Positions 9,477 to 18,377 of a stretch of DNA of 64,000 nt are shown in pieces (the stretch's first letter is position 1; each line of letters begins with the position of its first letter). The translations under genes were made by a program, and so were the position numbers. This DNA is from Nocardioides eburneiflavus (GTDB lineage: Bacteria > Actinomycetota > Actinomycetes > Propionibacteriales > Nocardioidaceae). The stretch covers positions 2,604,001 through 2,668,000 of the forward strand of contig NZ_SRRO01000001.1 of assembly GCF_004785795.1 (NCBI RefSeq), in the 5' to 3' direction. Below the pieces are notes generated by a model that had not been told where the DNA came from, ran no database searches, and saw only the letters and a list, made by a program, of their open reading frames with translations.

Positions 9477-10606
9477 GCGCCACCACCGACCAGACCCCCG
9501 GGCCGCAGGAGTCCCCCCACGAGGTGGCCGAGCCCACGGAGGTCGTACGCCGCCGCCGCGCCGCGCGGGCCAAGGGTGCCAAGCGCCTCGACTCGACCGC
9601 GCTGATCTACCTCGTGCTGGTCGGCGTCATCGCGGCCTCCGTCGTGCTGACCGCCGTGGAGGGCCGCAACTTCTTCAGCCAGGGCAACGTCTGGGCGATC
9701 CTCACTGCGATGAGCGTGCTGGGCCTGATCGCCATCGGCCAGACGCTGGTGATCCTGGTCGGCAGCCTCGACCTGTCGGTGCCCTACGTCGTCAGCCTCG
9801 CCACGGTCATCGCTGCCGGCGGGATGAAAGGGCTCGACGGCAACATCGCGGCCGCGACCTTCAACACGCTGGCGCTGTGCGCCGCGATCGGCCTCGTGAT
9901 GGGGCTCCTGGTCAGCCTCCTGCACGTGCACGGCTTCATCGCCAGCCTCGGCATCGGCCTGGTCGTGAGCGGCTACCTCGGCACCAACTACCAGGGCAGC
10001 CACGGCGCCGCCGCCCCCGACCTGAGGCTGCTCGGTCGCAGCGGCATCGGGGGGTGGATCCCCACCGCGTTCGTCATCCTGCTCGTCTGTGCGGTCCTGG
10101 TGACGCTCCTGCTCCGCTACACCCGGCTGGGGCATCACGTCTACGCCATCGGCGGCAACCGAGACGTGGCCCGCATGTCCGGCGTGCGCACCGCCCTACC
10201 GGTGGTCTCCGCGCACGTCCTCTGCTCGGTGCTGGCCGGCCTCGCCGCGCTGCTGCTGCTCTCCCGCACCGGCGTCGGGTCGCCGACGATCGGGTCGCAG
10301 GGACGCTACGACCTGCTCTCCATCGCGGCAGTCGTCCTCGGCGGCACCCTGCTCGCCGGCGGCAAGGGCAGCGTCGTGGGCACCATCGGCGGCGTCGCGA
10401 TCTTCGCGGTCCTCGACAACGTCATGGGCGTGATGCAGGTCAACCCGTTCCTCAAGGACTTCGTCCGAGGCCTGGTGATCGTGCTCGCCGTCGCCGTCTA
10501 CGCGCGGCGCAGCGTCGTACGCCGCCCTCCGCGCTTCGGCGCCTCCAGACCGGTCCTCCACGTCCCGTCCCCGACGGGCCCGTCCACGAAGGGGGAGTCG
10601 GCATGA
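9473..10606 (+). CDS. Sugar ABC importer, permease 1 (ribose type)
   Basis: The product has 377 residues, a multi-spanning membrane protein of the BPD_transp_2 family, with a charged cytoplasmic N-terminus rich in Arg (RRRRAARAKG) before the first membrane helix near residue 43. The conserved GQTLVILVGSLDLSV segment near residue 85 and the LAALLLLSRTG / GSQGRYDLLSIAAVVLGGT region near 255-285 are typical of RbsC-like subunits. Starts and ends in four-base overlaps with the ATPase and permease 2 genes, indicating translational coupling. With permease 2 it would form a heterodimeric channel. Substrate not determinable from the permease alone. Confidence 0.9.
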
Positions 10607-11739
10607 GCGCCACCACCTCCGTCACCGGCTCCGGGGGCACGGCCGGCCGTACGCTCCCGCTCACCGAGGGCTCGGTGGTCCAGCGGCTGCTGCGCGGCGC
10701 CGTGACCCCGGGCGGCGCGGTGTTCATCCTCGCCGCGATCCTCTTCGTCGCCGTGGTCTCGGCGAACCCGTCCTTCGGCGAGCCGCCGCAGCTGATCCGA
10801 TTCATCGGTCGCACGGCCCCGATCGCGATCGCCGCGATGGGCCAGTACTACGTGATCGTCTCCGGCGAGTTCGACCTCTCCATGGGCGCGGTGATCGCGA
10901 CCCAGGTCGTCATCGCCGGCAACTACATCGGCGACGACGAGAGCCGGGTCCTCCCGGCACTCGCGCTGATGTTCGCGGTCGGCGCCGTGGTCGGCCTGGT
11001 CAACGGCCTCGGCACGACGCTGCTGCGGGTGCCGAGCTTCATCGTCACCCTGGGCACCATGCTGGCCCTGGGGGGTCTCGTCCGGTTCCTGACCGGCGGC
11101 GCCGCCACCGGCAACCCGGTCGACACCTTCCGCGAGATCGGTCGCGGCGGCATCCAGGACGTGCCCGTCCTCGAGGTGCTGCCCTACCCCGTGATCATCC
11201 TGGTGGTGATCATGGTCGGCGGCGTGTGGCTGATGCGCTCCCCGTTCGGCCGCACGATCATCGCCACCGGCGACAACCCGGACGCCGCCGGCCTGGCCGG
11301 GGCGCACGTGTGGTGGGTCAAGACCCGGGCCTTCATGCTCTCCTCGCTCTCGGCCACCGTCGCCGGCATCCTGCTGGTCGGCTACGCCGGCGTGCACCCC
11401 TCCGTGGGGGCCGGCTACGAGTTCCAGGCGATCACCGCCGTCGTGCTCGGCGGCGTGGTCCTCGGCGGCGGTCGGGGCTGGCTCCTGTCCGCCGCGGCGG
11501 GTGCCTTCGCGCTCGAGCTGCTCTTCTCGTTCCTCAACTTCCAGGAGATCGAGTCGACCTGGAGGCCGACGGTCCAGGGCGTGATCATCATCCTCGCCGT
11601 CGCCGCTGCCGGTCGCGCCTGGTCGCTGGGCCGGCGTCCCACGCGGACCTCACCACCCGCTCCACCTGCCGCACCACCTGCGTCACCCGCACCATCACCC
11701 ACCACTGCCCGCTCGGGCACTGAAACAGGAGAAATCTGA
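10603..11739 (+). CDS. Sugar ABC importer, permease 2 (ribose type)
   Basis: The product has 378 residues and is a second BPD_transp_2 permease. The ATG at 10603 overlaps the stop of permease 1 (ATGA), fixing the start. Conserved features include GQYYVIVSGEFDLSMGA near residue 85 and FQAITAVVLGGVVLGGG near 275. The C-terminal 35 residues are a Pro/Ala/Thr-rich tail (TSPPAPPAAPPASPAPS) outside the membrane core, unusual for the family and perhaps a disordered cytoplasmic extension. The stop codon shares one base with the ATG of the binding-protein gene (TGATG). Works with permease 1, the ATPase and the lipoprotein binding protein. Confidence 0.9.
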   Translation: MSATTSVTGSGGTAGRTLPLTEGSVVQRLLRGAVTPGGAVFILAAILFVAVVSANPSFGEPPQLIRFIGRTAPIAIAAMGQYYVIVSGEFDLSMGAVIATQVVIAGNYIGDDESRVLPALALMFAVGAVVGLVNGLGTTLLRVPSFIVTLGTMLALGGLVRFLTGGAATGNPVDTFREIGRGGIQDVPVLEVLPYPVIILVVIMVGGVWLMRSPFGRTIIATGDNPDAAGLAGAHVWWVKTRAFMLSSLSATVAGILLVGYAGVHPSVGAGYEFQAITAVVLGGVVLGGGRGWLLSAAAGAFALELLFSFLNFQEIESTWRPTVQGVIIILAVAAAGRAWSLGRRPTRTSPPAPPAAPPASPAPSPTTARSGTETGEI

Positions 11740-12992
11740 TGCGCCGAAAGATCCACCGCGCGCCGATGGCCGTGGCCTCGGCACTGCTGCTCGGGGTGTT
11801 CGCCACGTCCTGCAGCACCGAGGACCCGACGGACTCCGGTTCCGGGACCGACGACAGCTCGGAGACCTCGGAGTCGCCCGAGGCCTCGGAGAGCCCGGAT
11901 GAAGGCGGTGAGCAGGAGTGGTTCGACCAGGCCGTCTACGACGAGCAGTTCGAGCAGCGCTCGGCCACGTTCGAGGGGGACCCCGAGACCCCGTGGCTGC
12001 AGTACATCGACGGTGAGATGACCGACACCGCCGACTACAAGTCCAACAAGGCGGGCAAGGCGTGCTTCGCCAACGCCTCGATCTCCAACCCGTGGCGCCA
12101 GACCGGCTGGATCACCATGAACCAGCAGCTCGAGGCCCTGCAGGAGAAGGGCGTCATCTCCGAGATGGAGACCCGTGACGCCGGCGACGACGACAACACG
12201 CAGATCGCCGACATCGACTACTTCATCTCCGAGGGCAACTGCGACGCCTTCATCATCTCGCCCAACTCCACCGCCGCCATGACCGACGCGGTCGAGCGGG
12301 CGTGCGAGACCGGCAAGCCCGTCGTGGTCTTCGACCGCGGCGTGGAGACCGACTGCGCCACCACCTTCATCCACCCGATCGGTGGCTTCGCGTGGGGCAT
12401 CGACACCGCCGAGTTCCTCATCGACAACCTCGAGGAGGGCGACAAGGTCGTCGCGCTGCGCATCCTGCCCGGCGTCGACGTGCTCGAGCAGCGCTGGGCC
12501 GCGGCCCAGAAGCTCTTCGAGGAGAACGGCATCGAGGCGGTCGACTTCTTCACCGGCGCCGACCCGACCGAGATCAAGACCTTCATCACCGACGAGCTCA
12601 ACAAGGGCGAGGTCCAGGGCGTCTGGATGGACGCCGGTGACGGTGCCGTCGCCGCCATCGAGGCCTTCGAGGACTTCGGCGCCGACCTCCCGGTCATGAC
12701 CGGCGAGGACGAGATGAGCTTCCTGCGCAAGTGGGAGGAGACCGGCCTGAACGGCCTGGCGCCCGTCTACTCCAACTTCCAGTGGCGCACCCCGCTCCTC
12801 GCGCTCGAGAAGATCTGGGCCGGCGAGGAGGTCCCGAAGGAGTGGGTCCTGCCGCAGGTCCCGATCACCGAGGACGAGCGCGGCGACTACCTCGAGGCCA
12901 ACGAGGGCATGCCCGACGGCCACTACGCCAAGTTCGGCGGCGAGGACCTGCCGGGCTACCCCGAGGTGTGGCAGGAGCGCCAGATCCCCTGA
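11739..12992 (+). CDS. Sugar ABC importer, substrate-binding lipoprotein
   Basis: The product has 417 residues with a lipoprotein signal (RRKIHRAPMAVA, hydrophobic core, lipobox FATSC with Cys near residue 25). An acidic Ser/Glu/Asp linker follows, then a type I periplasmic-binding fold (Peripla_BP_4 class, as in ribose- and xylose-binding proteins). Recognisable pieces are IDYFISEGNCDAFIISPNS near 165 and KPVVVFDRGV near 192. It is tethered outside the membrane and delivers a sugar to the two permeases. The gene is directly followed by a perfect 14-bp hairpin before the enzyme genes, which may allow higher output of the binding protein. The ligand is unknown; the enzymes downstream suggest a sugar, anhydrosugar or glycoside. 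Confidence 0.9.
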   Translation: MRRKIHRAPMAVASALLLGVFATSCSTEDPTDSGSGTDDSSETSESPEASESPDEGGEQEWFDQAVYDEQFEQRSATFEGDPETPWLQYIDGEMTDTADYKSNKAGKACFANASISNPWRQTGWITMNQQLEALQEKGVISEMETRDAGDDDNTQIADIDYFISEGNCDAFIISPNSTAAMTDAVERACETGKPVVVFDRGVETDCATTFIHPIGGFAWGIDTAEFLIDNLEEGDKVVALRILPGVDVLEQRWAAAQKLFEENGIEAVDFFTGADPTEIKTFITDELNKGEVQGVWMDAGDGAVAAIEAFEDFGADLPVMTGEDEMSFLRKWEETGLNGLAPVYSNFQWRTPLLALEKIWAGEEVPKEWVLPQVPITEDERGDYLEANEGMPDGHYAKFGGEDLPGYPEVWQERQIP

Positions 12993-13012
12993 TCCGGCAC
13001 TGAACCACCGCT

Positions 13013-13045
13013 CGGTGGGCCGGGCTGCGCGAGCCCGGCCCACCG
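13013..13045 (+). terminator. Strong intra-operon stem-loop
   Basis: A perfect 14-base-pair inverted repeat (left arm 13013-13026, CGGTGGGCCGGGCT; right arm 13032-13045) with a GCGCG loop sits in the 92-base gap between the binding-protein gene and the first isomerase gene. There is no T-run. It may partly stop transcription or protect the upstream mRNA, as often seen after binding-protein genes. Confidence 0.6.
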
Positions 13046-13084
13046 ATCCCACCCCACCCTCCAGCGAGAAGGACACCGACAGCC

Positions 13085-13927
13085 ATGCGAGAGATCGGCG
13101 TGAACACGTGGGTCTGGACCTCCCCGCTCACCGACGCGGGCGTGGCCGACCTGCTGCACCGGATCGCGGACATGGGCTTCGACGCCGTCGAGCTCCCCCT
13201 CGAGAACGCGGGCGACCTCGATGCCGCGGTCGTGACCGACGTGCTCGCCGAGACAGGGCTGACCCCGTGCGTCGTCGGGGCGATGGCGCCGGGACGAGAC
13301 CTCGTGGACGCCGACTGCGTGGCCGCCACGCAGGACTACCTCCGTGCCTGCATCGACTTCGCCGCCGGCGTCGGGGCACGCTCGGTGTGCGGACCCTTCT
13401 ACGCCGCCACCGGTCGCGTGTGGCGGATGGACGCCGCGCAGCGGCAGGCGGCGTACGACGACCTCCGCACCCACCTCGCGCCGGTCGTCGACCACGCGGT
13501 CGCGCAGGGCGTACGCCTCGGTGTCGAGCCGCTGAACCGCTACGAGACCTCGCTGGTCAACACCGTCGACCAGGCCCTTACCGCGCTCGAGCCGCTGCTC
13601 GGCGAGGGACTCGGCCTGGCGCTCGACAGCTATCACCTCAACATCGAGGAGCGCTCCAGCGCCGACGCGATCCGCGCCGCGGGGGAGCACCTGGCACACG
13701 TCCAGGTCTGCGGCAGCGACCGCGGTGCTCCCGGCGGCGACCAGACCGACTGGCCCGCCTTCGTGGCCGCGCTCGACGAGGTCGGCTACGACGGCCCGCT
13801 GGTCATCGAGAGCTTCACCGCCGACAACGCCTCCATCGCCACGGCCGCCTCCATCTGGCGACCGCTGGCACCCACCCAGGACGAGCTCGCCCGAGACGGC
13901 TTGTCCTTCCTCCGGTCGCTCGCCTGA
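13085..13927 (+). CDS. TIM-barrel sugar isomerase/epimerase (AP-endonuclease-2 fold)
   Basis: The product has 280 residues of the xylose-isomerase-like TIM-barrel family. Probable metal ligands are seen in order: Glu in VEPLNRYET near residue 150, Asp in LDSYHLNIEE near 183, His in HVQVCGSDRG near 209, and Glu in VIESF near 241. The EPLNR...DSYH pattern is that of D-tagatose/D-psicose 3-epimerase relatives, but relatives of this fold also act as hydratases or lyases on 3-keto-glycosides. The ATG at 13085 follows GAGAAGGACACCGACAGCC. It begins the enzyme part of the ABC operon, followed by a dehydrogenase and a second isomerase-like gene. Fold and metal site are firm; the reaction is inferred. 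Confidence 0.85.
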   Translation: MREIGVNTWVWTSPLTDAGVADLLHRIADMGFDAVELPLENAGDLDAAVVTDVLAETGLTPCVVGAMAPGRDLVDADCVAATQDYLRACIDFAAGVGARSVCGPFYAATGRVWRMDAAQRQAAYDDLRTHLAPVVDHAVAQGVRLGVEPLNRYETSLVNTVDQALTALEPLLGEGLGLALDSYHLNIEERSSADAIRAAGEHLAHVQVCGSDRGAPGGDQTDWPAFVAALDEVGYDGPLVIESFTADNASIATAASIWRPLAPTQDELARDGLSFLRSLA

Positions 13928-13957
13928 GCCACCGCCACCGCACGTCAGGAGATCCAC

Positions 13958-15130
13958 GTGACCAGCACACCCAGCGCCTCGGGCGCCGCCGGGTCCCCGG
14001 GAGTCGCCGTCATCGGCTACGCCTTCATGGGCAAGGCGCACTCCCACGCATGGCGCAACGTCGCCGCGCTCCGACCCGGTGCACCCGGCGTACGCCAGCA
14101 GGTCCTGGTCGGCCGCGACGCGGCCGCCGTCGGTGCCGCGGCCGAGCAGTACGGCTGGGCCGAGACCGCGACCGACTGGCACGAGGTGCTCGAGCGCGAC
14201 GACATCGACATCGTCGACGTCTGCGTCCCCGGGCACCTGCACGCCGAGGTGGCGATCGCCGCCCTGGAGGCGGGCAAGCACGTGATCGCCGAGAAGCCGC
14301 TCGCCAACACCATGGCCGAGGCCGAGAAGATGGTCGCCACCGCCCGCGCCGCCCGCCAGCGCGGCGTCCACTCGATGGTCGGCTTCAACTACCGCCGCGT
14401 CCCCGCGCTGGCGCTCGCCCGCCGGCACCTGGCCGACGGTCGCATCGGCGAGGTGCGCCAGGTGCGCATCTCCTACCTGCAGGACTGGCTCGCCGACGAG
14501 GACGCGCCGATGACCTGGCGCCTGCGGCGCGAGCTCGCCGGGTCGGGCGCGCTGGGCGACCTCGCCTCGCACGCGGTCGACCAGGTCCGCTACCTGCTCG
14601 GCCAGGAGGTCACCGAGGTCAACGCCCTCACCCACACCTTCGTGCCACAGCGCACCGGCGACTCGGGCCTCGAGGACGTGACGGTCGACGACGCCGCCTG
14701 GAGCACCATGCGGACGAGTGGGGGCGCCGTGGTCAGCCTCGAGGTGACCCGCATGGCGACGGCCCGCAAGAACGCCCTCGGCATCGAGGTCTACGGCAGC
14801 GCCGGCGCCCTGCGCTTCGACCTCGAGTCGCTCAACCACCTCGACGAGTGCCTCGACGGGGGAGACAGCTTCGCCCGCCGGCTCGTGACCGAGCCGGGCG
14901 ACCCCTACCTCGACGGCTGGTGGCCGCCGGGACACGTGCTGGGCTGGGACGCTACGTTCACCAACCAGGCCGCCGACTTCCTCACCGCGCTGGCCGCGGG
15001 GGAGGAGCCGACGCCGTCCTTCGAGGACGGGCTCGCCGTGCAGAGGGTGCTGGCCGCGATCGAGGCCAGCTCCGCGCAGGGCGGCAGCTGCACGCGCGTC
15101 GACACCGGACTCGGAATGGAGCACAGCTGA
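13958..15130 (+). CDS. Gfo/Idh/MocA-family NAD(P)-dependent sugar dehydrogenase
   Basis: The product has 390 residues. The N-terminal Rossmann domain has VIGYAFMGKAHS near residue 18 (glycine-rich loop with one Gly replaced by Ala) and VDVCVPGHLHAEVAIAALE. The conserved AEKPLANT motif near residue 110 carries the family's catalytic Lys, and the C-terminal alpha/beta domain includes GDLASHAVDQVRYL. Members oxidise a sugar hydroxyl, often at C3, with NAD or NADP. It sits between two TIM-barrel enzymes with an ABC importer upstream. That set matches the known logic of levoglucosan- and glycoside-oxidising pathways (oxidation to a 3-keto sugar, then elimination or hydration). The GTG at 13958 follows AGGAG with seven bases between; the stop shares a base with the next ATG. 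Confidence 0.88.
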   Translation: MTSTPSASGAAGSPGVAVIGYAFMGKAHSHAWRNVAALRPGAPGVRQQVLVGRDAAAVGAAAEQYGWAETATDWHEVLERDDIDIVDVCVPGHLHAEVAIAALEAGKHVIAEKPLANTMAEAEKMVATARAARQRGVHSMVGFNYRRVPALALARRHLADGRIGEVRQVRISYLQDWLADEDAPMTWRLRRELAGSGALGDLASHAVDQVRYLLGQEVTEVNALTHTFVPQRTGDSGLEDVTVDDAAWSTMRTSGGAVVSLEVTRMATARKNALGIEVYGSAGALRFDLESLNHLDECLDGGDSFARRLVTEPGDPYLDGWWPPGHVLGWDATFTNQAADFLTALAAGEEPTPSFEDGLAVQRVLAAIEASSAQGGSCTRVDTGLGMEHS

Positions 15131-16140
15131 TGGGCCGTCCGTTCACCCTGTTCACCGGCCAGTGGGTCGACCTGCCGCTCGAGGAGGTGGCGCGCCTCGC
15201 CGCCGAGTGGGGGTACGACGGCCTTGAGGTCGCCGTCTCCGGCGAGCACCTCGACGCCTGGCGCTGGGACGACGACGACTACGTCGCCGAGCGCCTCGGC
15301 ATCCTCGACAAGCACGGCCTCCAGCTCCACGCCATCTCCAACCACCTCACCGGCCAGGCGATCTGCGACGACCCGATCGACTTCCGCCACCAGGCCATCG
15401 TGCGCGAGCGCGTGTGGGGCGACGGTGACGCCGAGGGCGTGCGCCAGCGCGCGGCCGAGGAGATGAAGCTGACCGCCAGGCTCGCGCAGAAGCTCGGCGT
15501 GAAGACGGTGGTCGGCTTCACCGGGTCCTCCATCTGGCAGTACGTCGCGATGTTCCCGCCGGTGCCCGCCGAGCGGATCGAGGCCGGCTACCAGGACTTC
15601 GCGGACCGCTGGAACCCGATCCTCGACGTCTTCGACGAGTGCGGCGTGCGCTTCGCCCACGAGGTCCACCCCTCCGAGATCGCCTACGACTACTGGACCA
15701 CCCGGCGCGCGCTCGACGCCGTCGGCAACCGGCCCGCCTTCGGCATCAACTGGGACCCCAGCCACATGCTCTGGCAGGGCATCGACCCGGTCGCCTTCAT
15801 CACCGACTTCGCCGACCGGATCTACCACGTCGACTGCAAGGACACCCGGATGAGGATGGGCGGCGGCCGCAACGGCATCCTCTCCTCGCACCTGCCCTGG
15901 GACGACCCCCGGCGCGGCTGGACCTTCGTGTCCACCGGGCACGGCGACATCCCCTGGGAGGACTGCTTCCGGACCCTCACCGCGATCGGCTACGACGGCC
16001 CGATCTCGGTCGAGTGGGAGGACGCCGGGATGGACCGGCTGCGCGGTGCCCCGGAGGCGCTGGCCCGGCTGCGGGCGCTGGACTTCGACCCGCCGGCCCA
16101 GTCGTTCGACGCGGCGTTCAGCAAGCAGTCCGAGGGCTGA
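15130..16140 (+). CDS. TIM-barrel sugar isomerase/lyase-like protein
   Basis: The product has 336 residues and is a second xylose-isomerase-like TIM-barrel protein, only distantly like the one at 13085. Putative metal-site segments are AHEVHPSEIAYD near residue 175, INWDPSHMLWQGID near 210 (Asp, His), YHVDCKDTRM near 235 and SVEWEDAGMDR near 295. The WDPSH...HVDCKD pattern is frequent in genes paired with Gfo/Idh/MocA dehydrogenases in glycoside and inositol-like pathways. The ATG at 15130 overlaps the dehydrogenase stop (TGATG), so the two are translationally coupled, and it ends the cassette. Its place suggests it acts on the keto-sugar made by the dehydrogenase. Confidence 0.85.
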   Translation: MGRPFTLFTGQWVDLPLEEVARLAAEWGYDGLEVAVSGEHLDAWRWDDDDYVAERLGILDKHGLQLHAISNHLTGQAICDDPIDFRHQAIVRERVWGDGDAEGVRQRAAEEMKLTARLAQKLGVKTVVGFTGSSIWQYVAMFPPVPAERIEAGYQDFADRWNPILDVFDECGVRFAHEVHPSEIAYDYWTTRRALDAVGNRPAFGINWDPSHMLWQGIDPVAFITDFADRIYHVDCKDTRMRMGGGRNGILSSHLPWDDPRRGWTFVSTGHGDIPWEDCFRTLTAIGYDGPISVEWEDAGMDRLRGAPEALARLRALDFDPPAQSFDAAFSKQSEG

Positions 16141-16216
16141 GCCGCGGCGCCGGGAGCCCGCCCTGTGACTGAGCCCACGTGACAGCGGGGGTCCGGGCGG
16201 GGGCGGCTGCGGCACG

Positions 16217-17257
16217 ATGTGCGGCATGAAGACGAACGCCGGCAACTTCTTCGAGGACTTCACGCTCGGGCAGGTCATCGAGCACGCCACCCCGCGCACG
16301 GTCACGGAGGGGGACCGGGCGCTCTACGGGGCGATCTACCCGACCCGCTTCGCGGTGCCGTCGTCGGCGGAGCTCGCCGCGTCCGTCGGCCTCGCGCCGC
16401 ACCCGGTCGAGGAGCTCATCGGCTTCCACATCGCCTTCGGCAAGACCGTCCCCGACGTCTCGCTCAACGCCGTGGCCAACCTCGGCTACGCCGAGTGCCG
16501 CTTCCACGTGCCGGTCGCCCCGGGCGACACCCTGCGCACCCGGTCGGAGGTGATCGGCCTCAAGGAGAACTCCAACGGCCGGACGGGTGTCGTCTGGGTG
16601 CGCTCCACCGCGACCAACCAGCGCGGCGAGACCGCGATCGACTGGGCGCGCTGGGTGATGGTGCACAAGCGATCGGCCGACTCGCCCGCGCCCGACACCG
16701 TGGTGCCCGACCTCGCGCCGGCCGTCGAGGCCTCCGACCTCGTCGTGCCCGCGGGCCTCGACTTCTCGTCGTACGACGTGGTGGCGGCCGGCTCGCCGCA
16801 CCTGCTCGGCGACTACGAGGTGGGGGAGCGGATCGACCATGTCGACGGCGTGACCCTCACCGACGCCGAGCACATGATGGCCACCCGGCTGTGGCAGAAC
16901 ACCGCCAAGGTGCACTTCAACACCGACGCCCGACCGGACGGCAGGCGGCTCGTCTACGGCGGGCACGTCATCTCGCTCGCCCGGGCGCTGTCGTTCAACG
17001 GCCTCGCGAACGCCCAGCTCGTCGCGGCGATCAACGCCGGGGCCCACGTCGCCCCGGCCTTCGCCGGCGACACCGTCCACGCGTGGTCCGAGGTGCTCGA
17101 CACCGCCGAGCTCGACGCCCCGGCTGTCGGCGCGCTCCGCCTCCGGCTGGTCGCGACGAAGGGTCGGGACGAGTCGATGACCCTGCGCGGAGCGGACGGG
17201 AAGTACGCCGACGGGGTGCTGCTCGACCTCGACTACTGGGCGCTCGTGCCGCGCTGA
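16217..17257 (+). CDS. MaoC-family dehydratase, mesaconyl-CoA hydratase type
   Basis: The product has 346 residues, long enough for two hot-dog domains in one chain. Features are GNFFEDFTLGQ near residue 9, HATPRTVTEGD near 23, FGKTVPDVSLNAVANLGY near 75, and EVIGLKENSNGRTG near 112; the second half has FNTDARPDGRRLVYGGH near 237. From memory this is the pattern of mesaconyl-CoA (beta-methylmalyl-CoA) hydratases of the ethylmalonyl-CoA pathway, which also fits the acyl-CoA dehydrogenase at 5477. ccr and the lyase gene are not in the window. The ATG at 16226 is an equally possible start. There is no clear ribosome site, and a separate transcript from the upstream sugar cassette is likely. Confidence 0.8.
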   Translation: MCGMKTNAGNFFEDFTLGQVIEHATPRTVTEGDRALYGAIYPTRFAVPSSAELAASVGLAPHPVEELIGFHIAFGKTVPDVSLNAVANLGYAECRFHVPVAPGDTLRTRSEVIGLKENSNGRTGVVWVRSTATNQRGETAIDWARWVMVHKRSADSPAPDTVVPDLAPAVEASDLVVPAGLDFSSYDVVAAGSPHLLGDYEVGERIDHVDGVTLTDAEHMMATRLWQNTAKVHFNTDARPDGRRLVYGGHVISLARALSFNGLANAQLVAAINAGAHVAPAFAGDTVHAWSEVLDTAELDAPAVGALRLRLVATKGRDESMTLRGADGKYADGVLLDLDYWALVPR

Positions 17258-17273
17258 TCCCCCTGGGGGCCGG

Positions 17274-18341
17274 TCAGCGGTGGGTCAGGAGCTCGTCCGC
17301 GATCGCGGCGACCGCCCCGTCGAGGGTGGGTGTGTCCGCGAGGTCCAGCCTCGACAGCACCACCCGCGCCGCCGCGAGCAGCTCGTCGTCGGTGGCGTCG
17401 TCGGGCGTACGCCCCGTGCGCGGGTCGGCCGGCAGCAGGTCGTGGAGGTCGCCCACCACGTCGTACGCGCTGGCGCGGAGGTCGGCGACCGTCGCCTCGG
17501 AGCGGTCGCGGACCCAGTCGTGGTGCCGCTCCGGGAGCACGAAGGACTCCCGCTCCGCGGAGCCGGCCAGCGCCTCGGGGACGAACCTGCCCTTCACGTG
17601 GCGGGTCAGGGCAGGCGTACGCCGTGGGCGCGGCACCCGCTCGTTGATCCGCCGCAGCAGCTCGGCCTCGACCAGTCCGAGGGAGTCGTTGGGTGTGCGC
17701 GCGTCGGTGTCGAGGCCGGTCACGTCCAGGCCGAGCACGGCAGCGGTCCGCAGCCAGAGCTCGTCTCGCGGCGCCCCGGCGGGTGGGACGACGACGAGGT
17801 GGGCGCGGCCGGCCGGGAGGCCGTCGGACCAGAGGGCCAGGATGGCGGGCACGTCCTGGTAGCGCCAGAACTTCTGGTCGTCCTCCCCGCGCCGGACCGT
17901 CGCGAGGAAGCGGCGGTAGGGCTGGCGCGCCCCCATCTTGACCCGCTGCTGCCACGCCGAGGGCAGCACGCGGCCGAGGTCGCGGGCGGTCAGCACGACG
18001 TGCACCTCGTCGGCCGCGCCGGCCAGGTCGGCCAGCGCGGCGGCCGCGGCGGCGGGCGGGGAGTCGGAGAAGTGCTCGTTGGTGACGAGCGCGTCGCCGG
18101 ACCACGCGCGGGTCTCCTCCACCAGTCGACCCCACGCGTCGCGCTCGCGGTTGCCGAGCGTCGCCACGACGTCGGTCATGCCCTTGACGACCGCCGCGGC
18201 CGCGAAGTGGTCACGCCGGCGGTCGCCGGGCAGCAGCAGGCCGCGCTCGCGCAGCTCGTCCCGCTGCTGCCACCACAGGTCCTGGAGGAAGGAGGTGCCG
18301 GACTTCGCCGTGCCGACGTGGAGGAACACCCGGCGAGCCAT
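17274..18341 (-). CDS. Sulfotransferase-like protein (second copy)
   Basis: The product has 355 residues. The N-terminus RRVFLHVGTAKSGTSFL gives the PAPS phosphate-binding loop (KSGTS), and VVLTARDLGRVLPSAW near residue 110 resembles the 3'-phosphate region. It parallels the protein at 2158-3228 in both motif spacing and length, so the two are paralogues with different acceptors or partners. It is divergent, by 36 bases, from the methyltransferase at 18378, and ends 16 bases from the convergent MaoC gene. A role in sulfation of a surface sugar or lipid is inferred from family only. Confidence 0.7.
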   Translation of the reverse strand: MARRVFLHVGTAKSGTSFLQDLWWQQRDELRERGLLLPGDRRRDHFAAAAVVKGMTDVVATLGNRERDAWGRLVEETRAWSGDALVTNEHFSDSPPAAAAAALADLAGAADEVHVVLTARDLGRVLPSAWQQRVKMGARQPYRRFLATVRRGEDDQKFWRYQDVPAILALWSDGLPAGRAHLVVVPPAGAPRDELWLRTAAVLGLDVTGLDTDARTPNDSLGLVEAELLRRINERVPRPRRTPALTRHVKGRFVPEALAGSAERESFVLPERHHDWVRDRSEATVADLRASAYDVVGDLHDLLPADPRTGRTPDDATDDELLAAARVVLSRLDLADTPTLDGAVAAIADELLTHR

Positions 18342-18377
18342 GGCGGTGACCCTACTGCGTGGCGGCAGACTCGTTCC

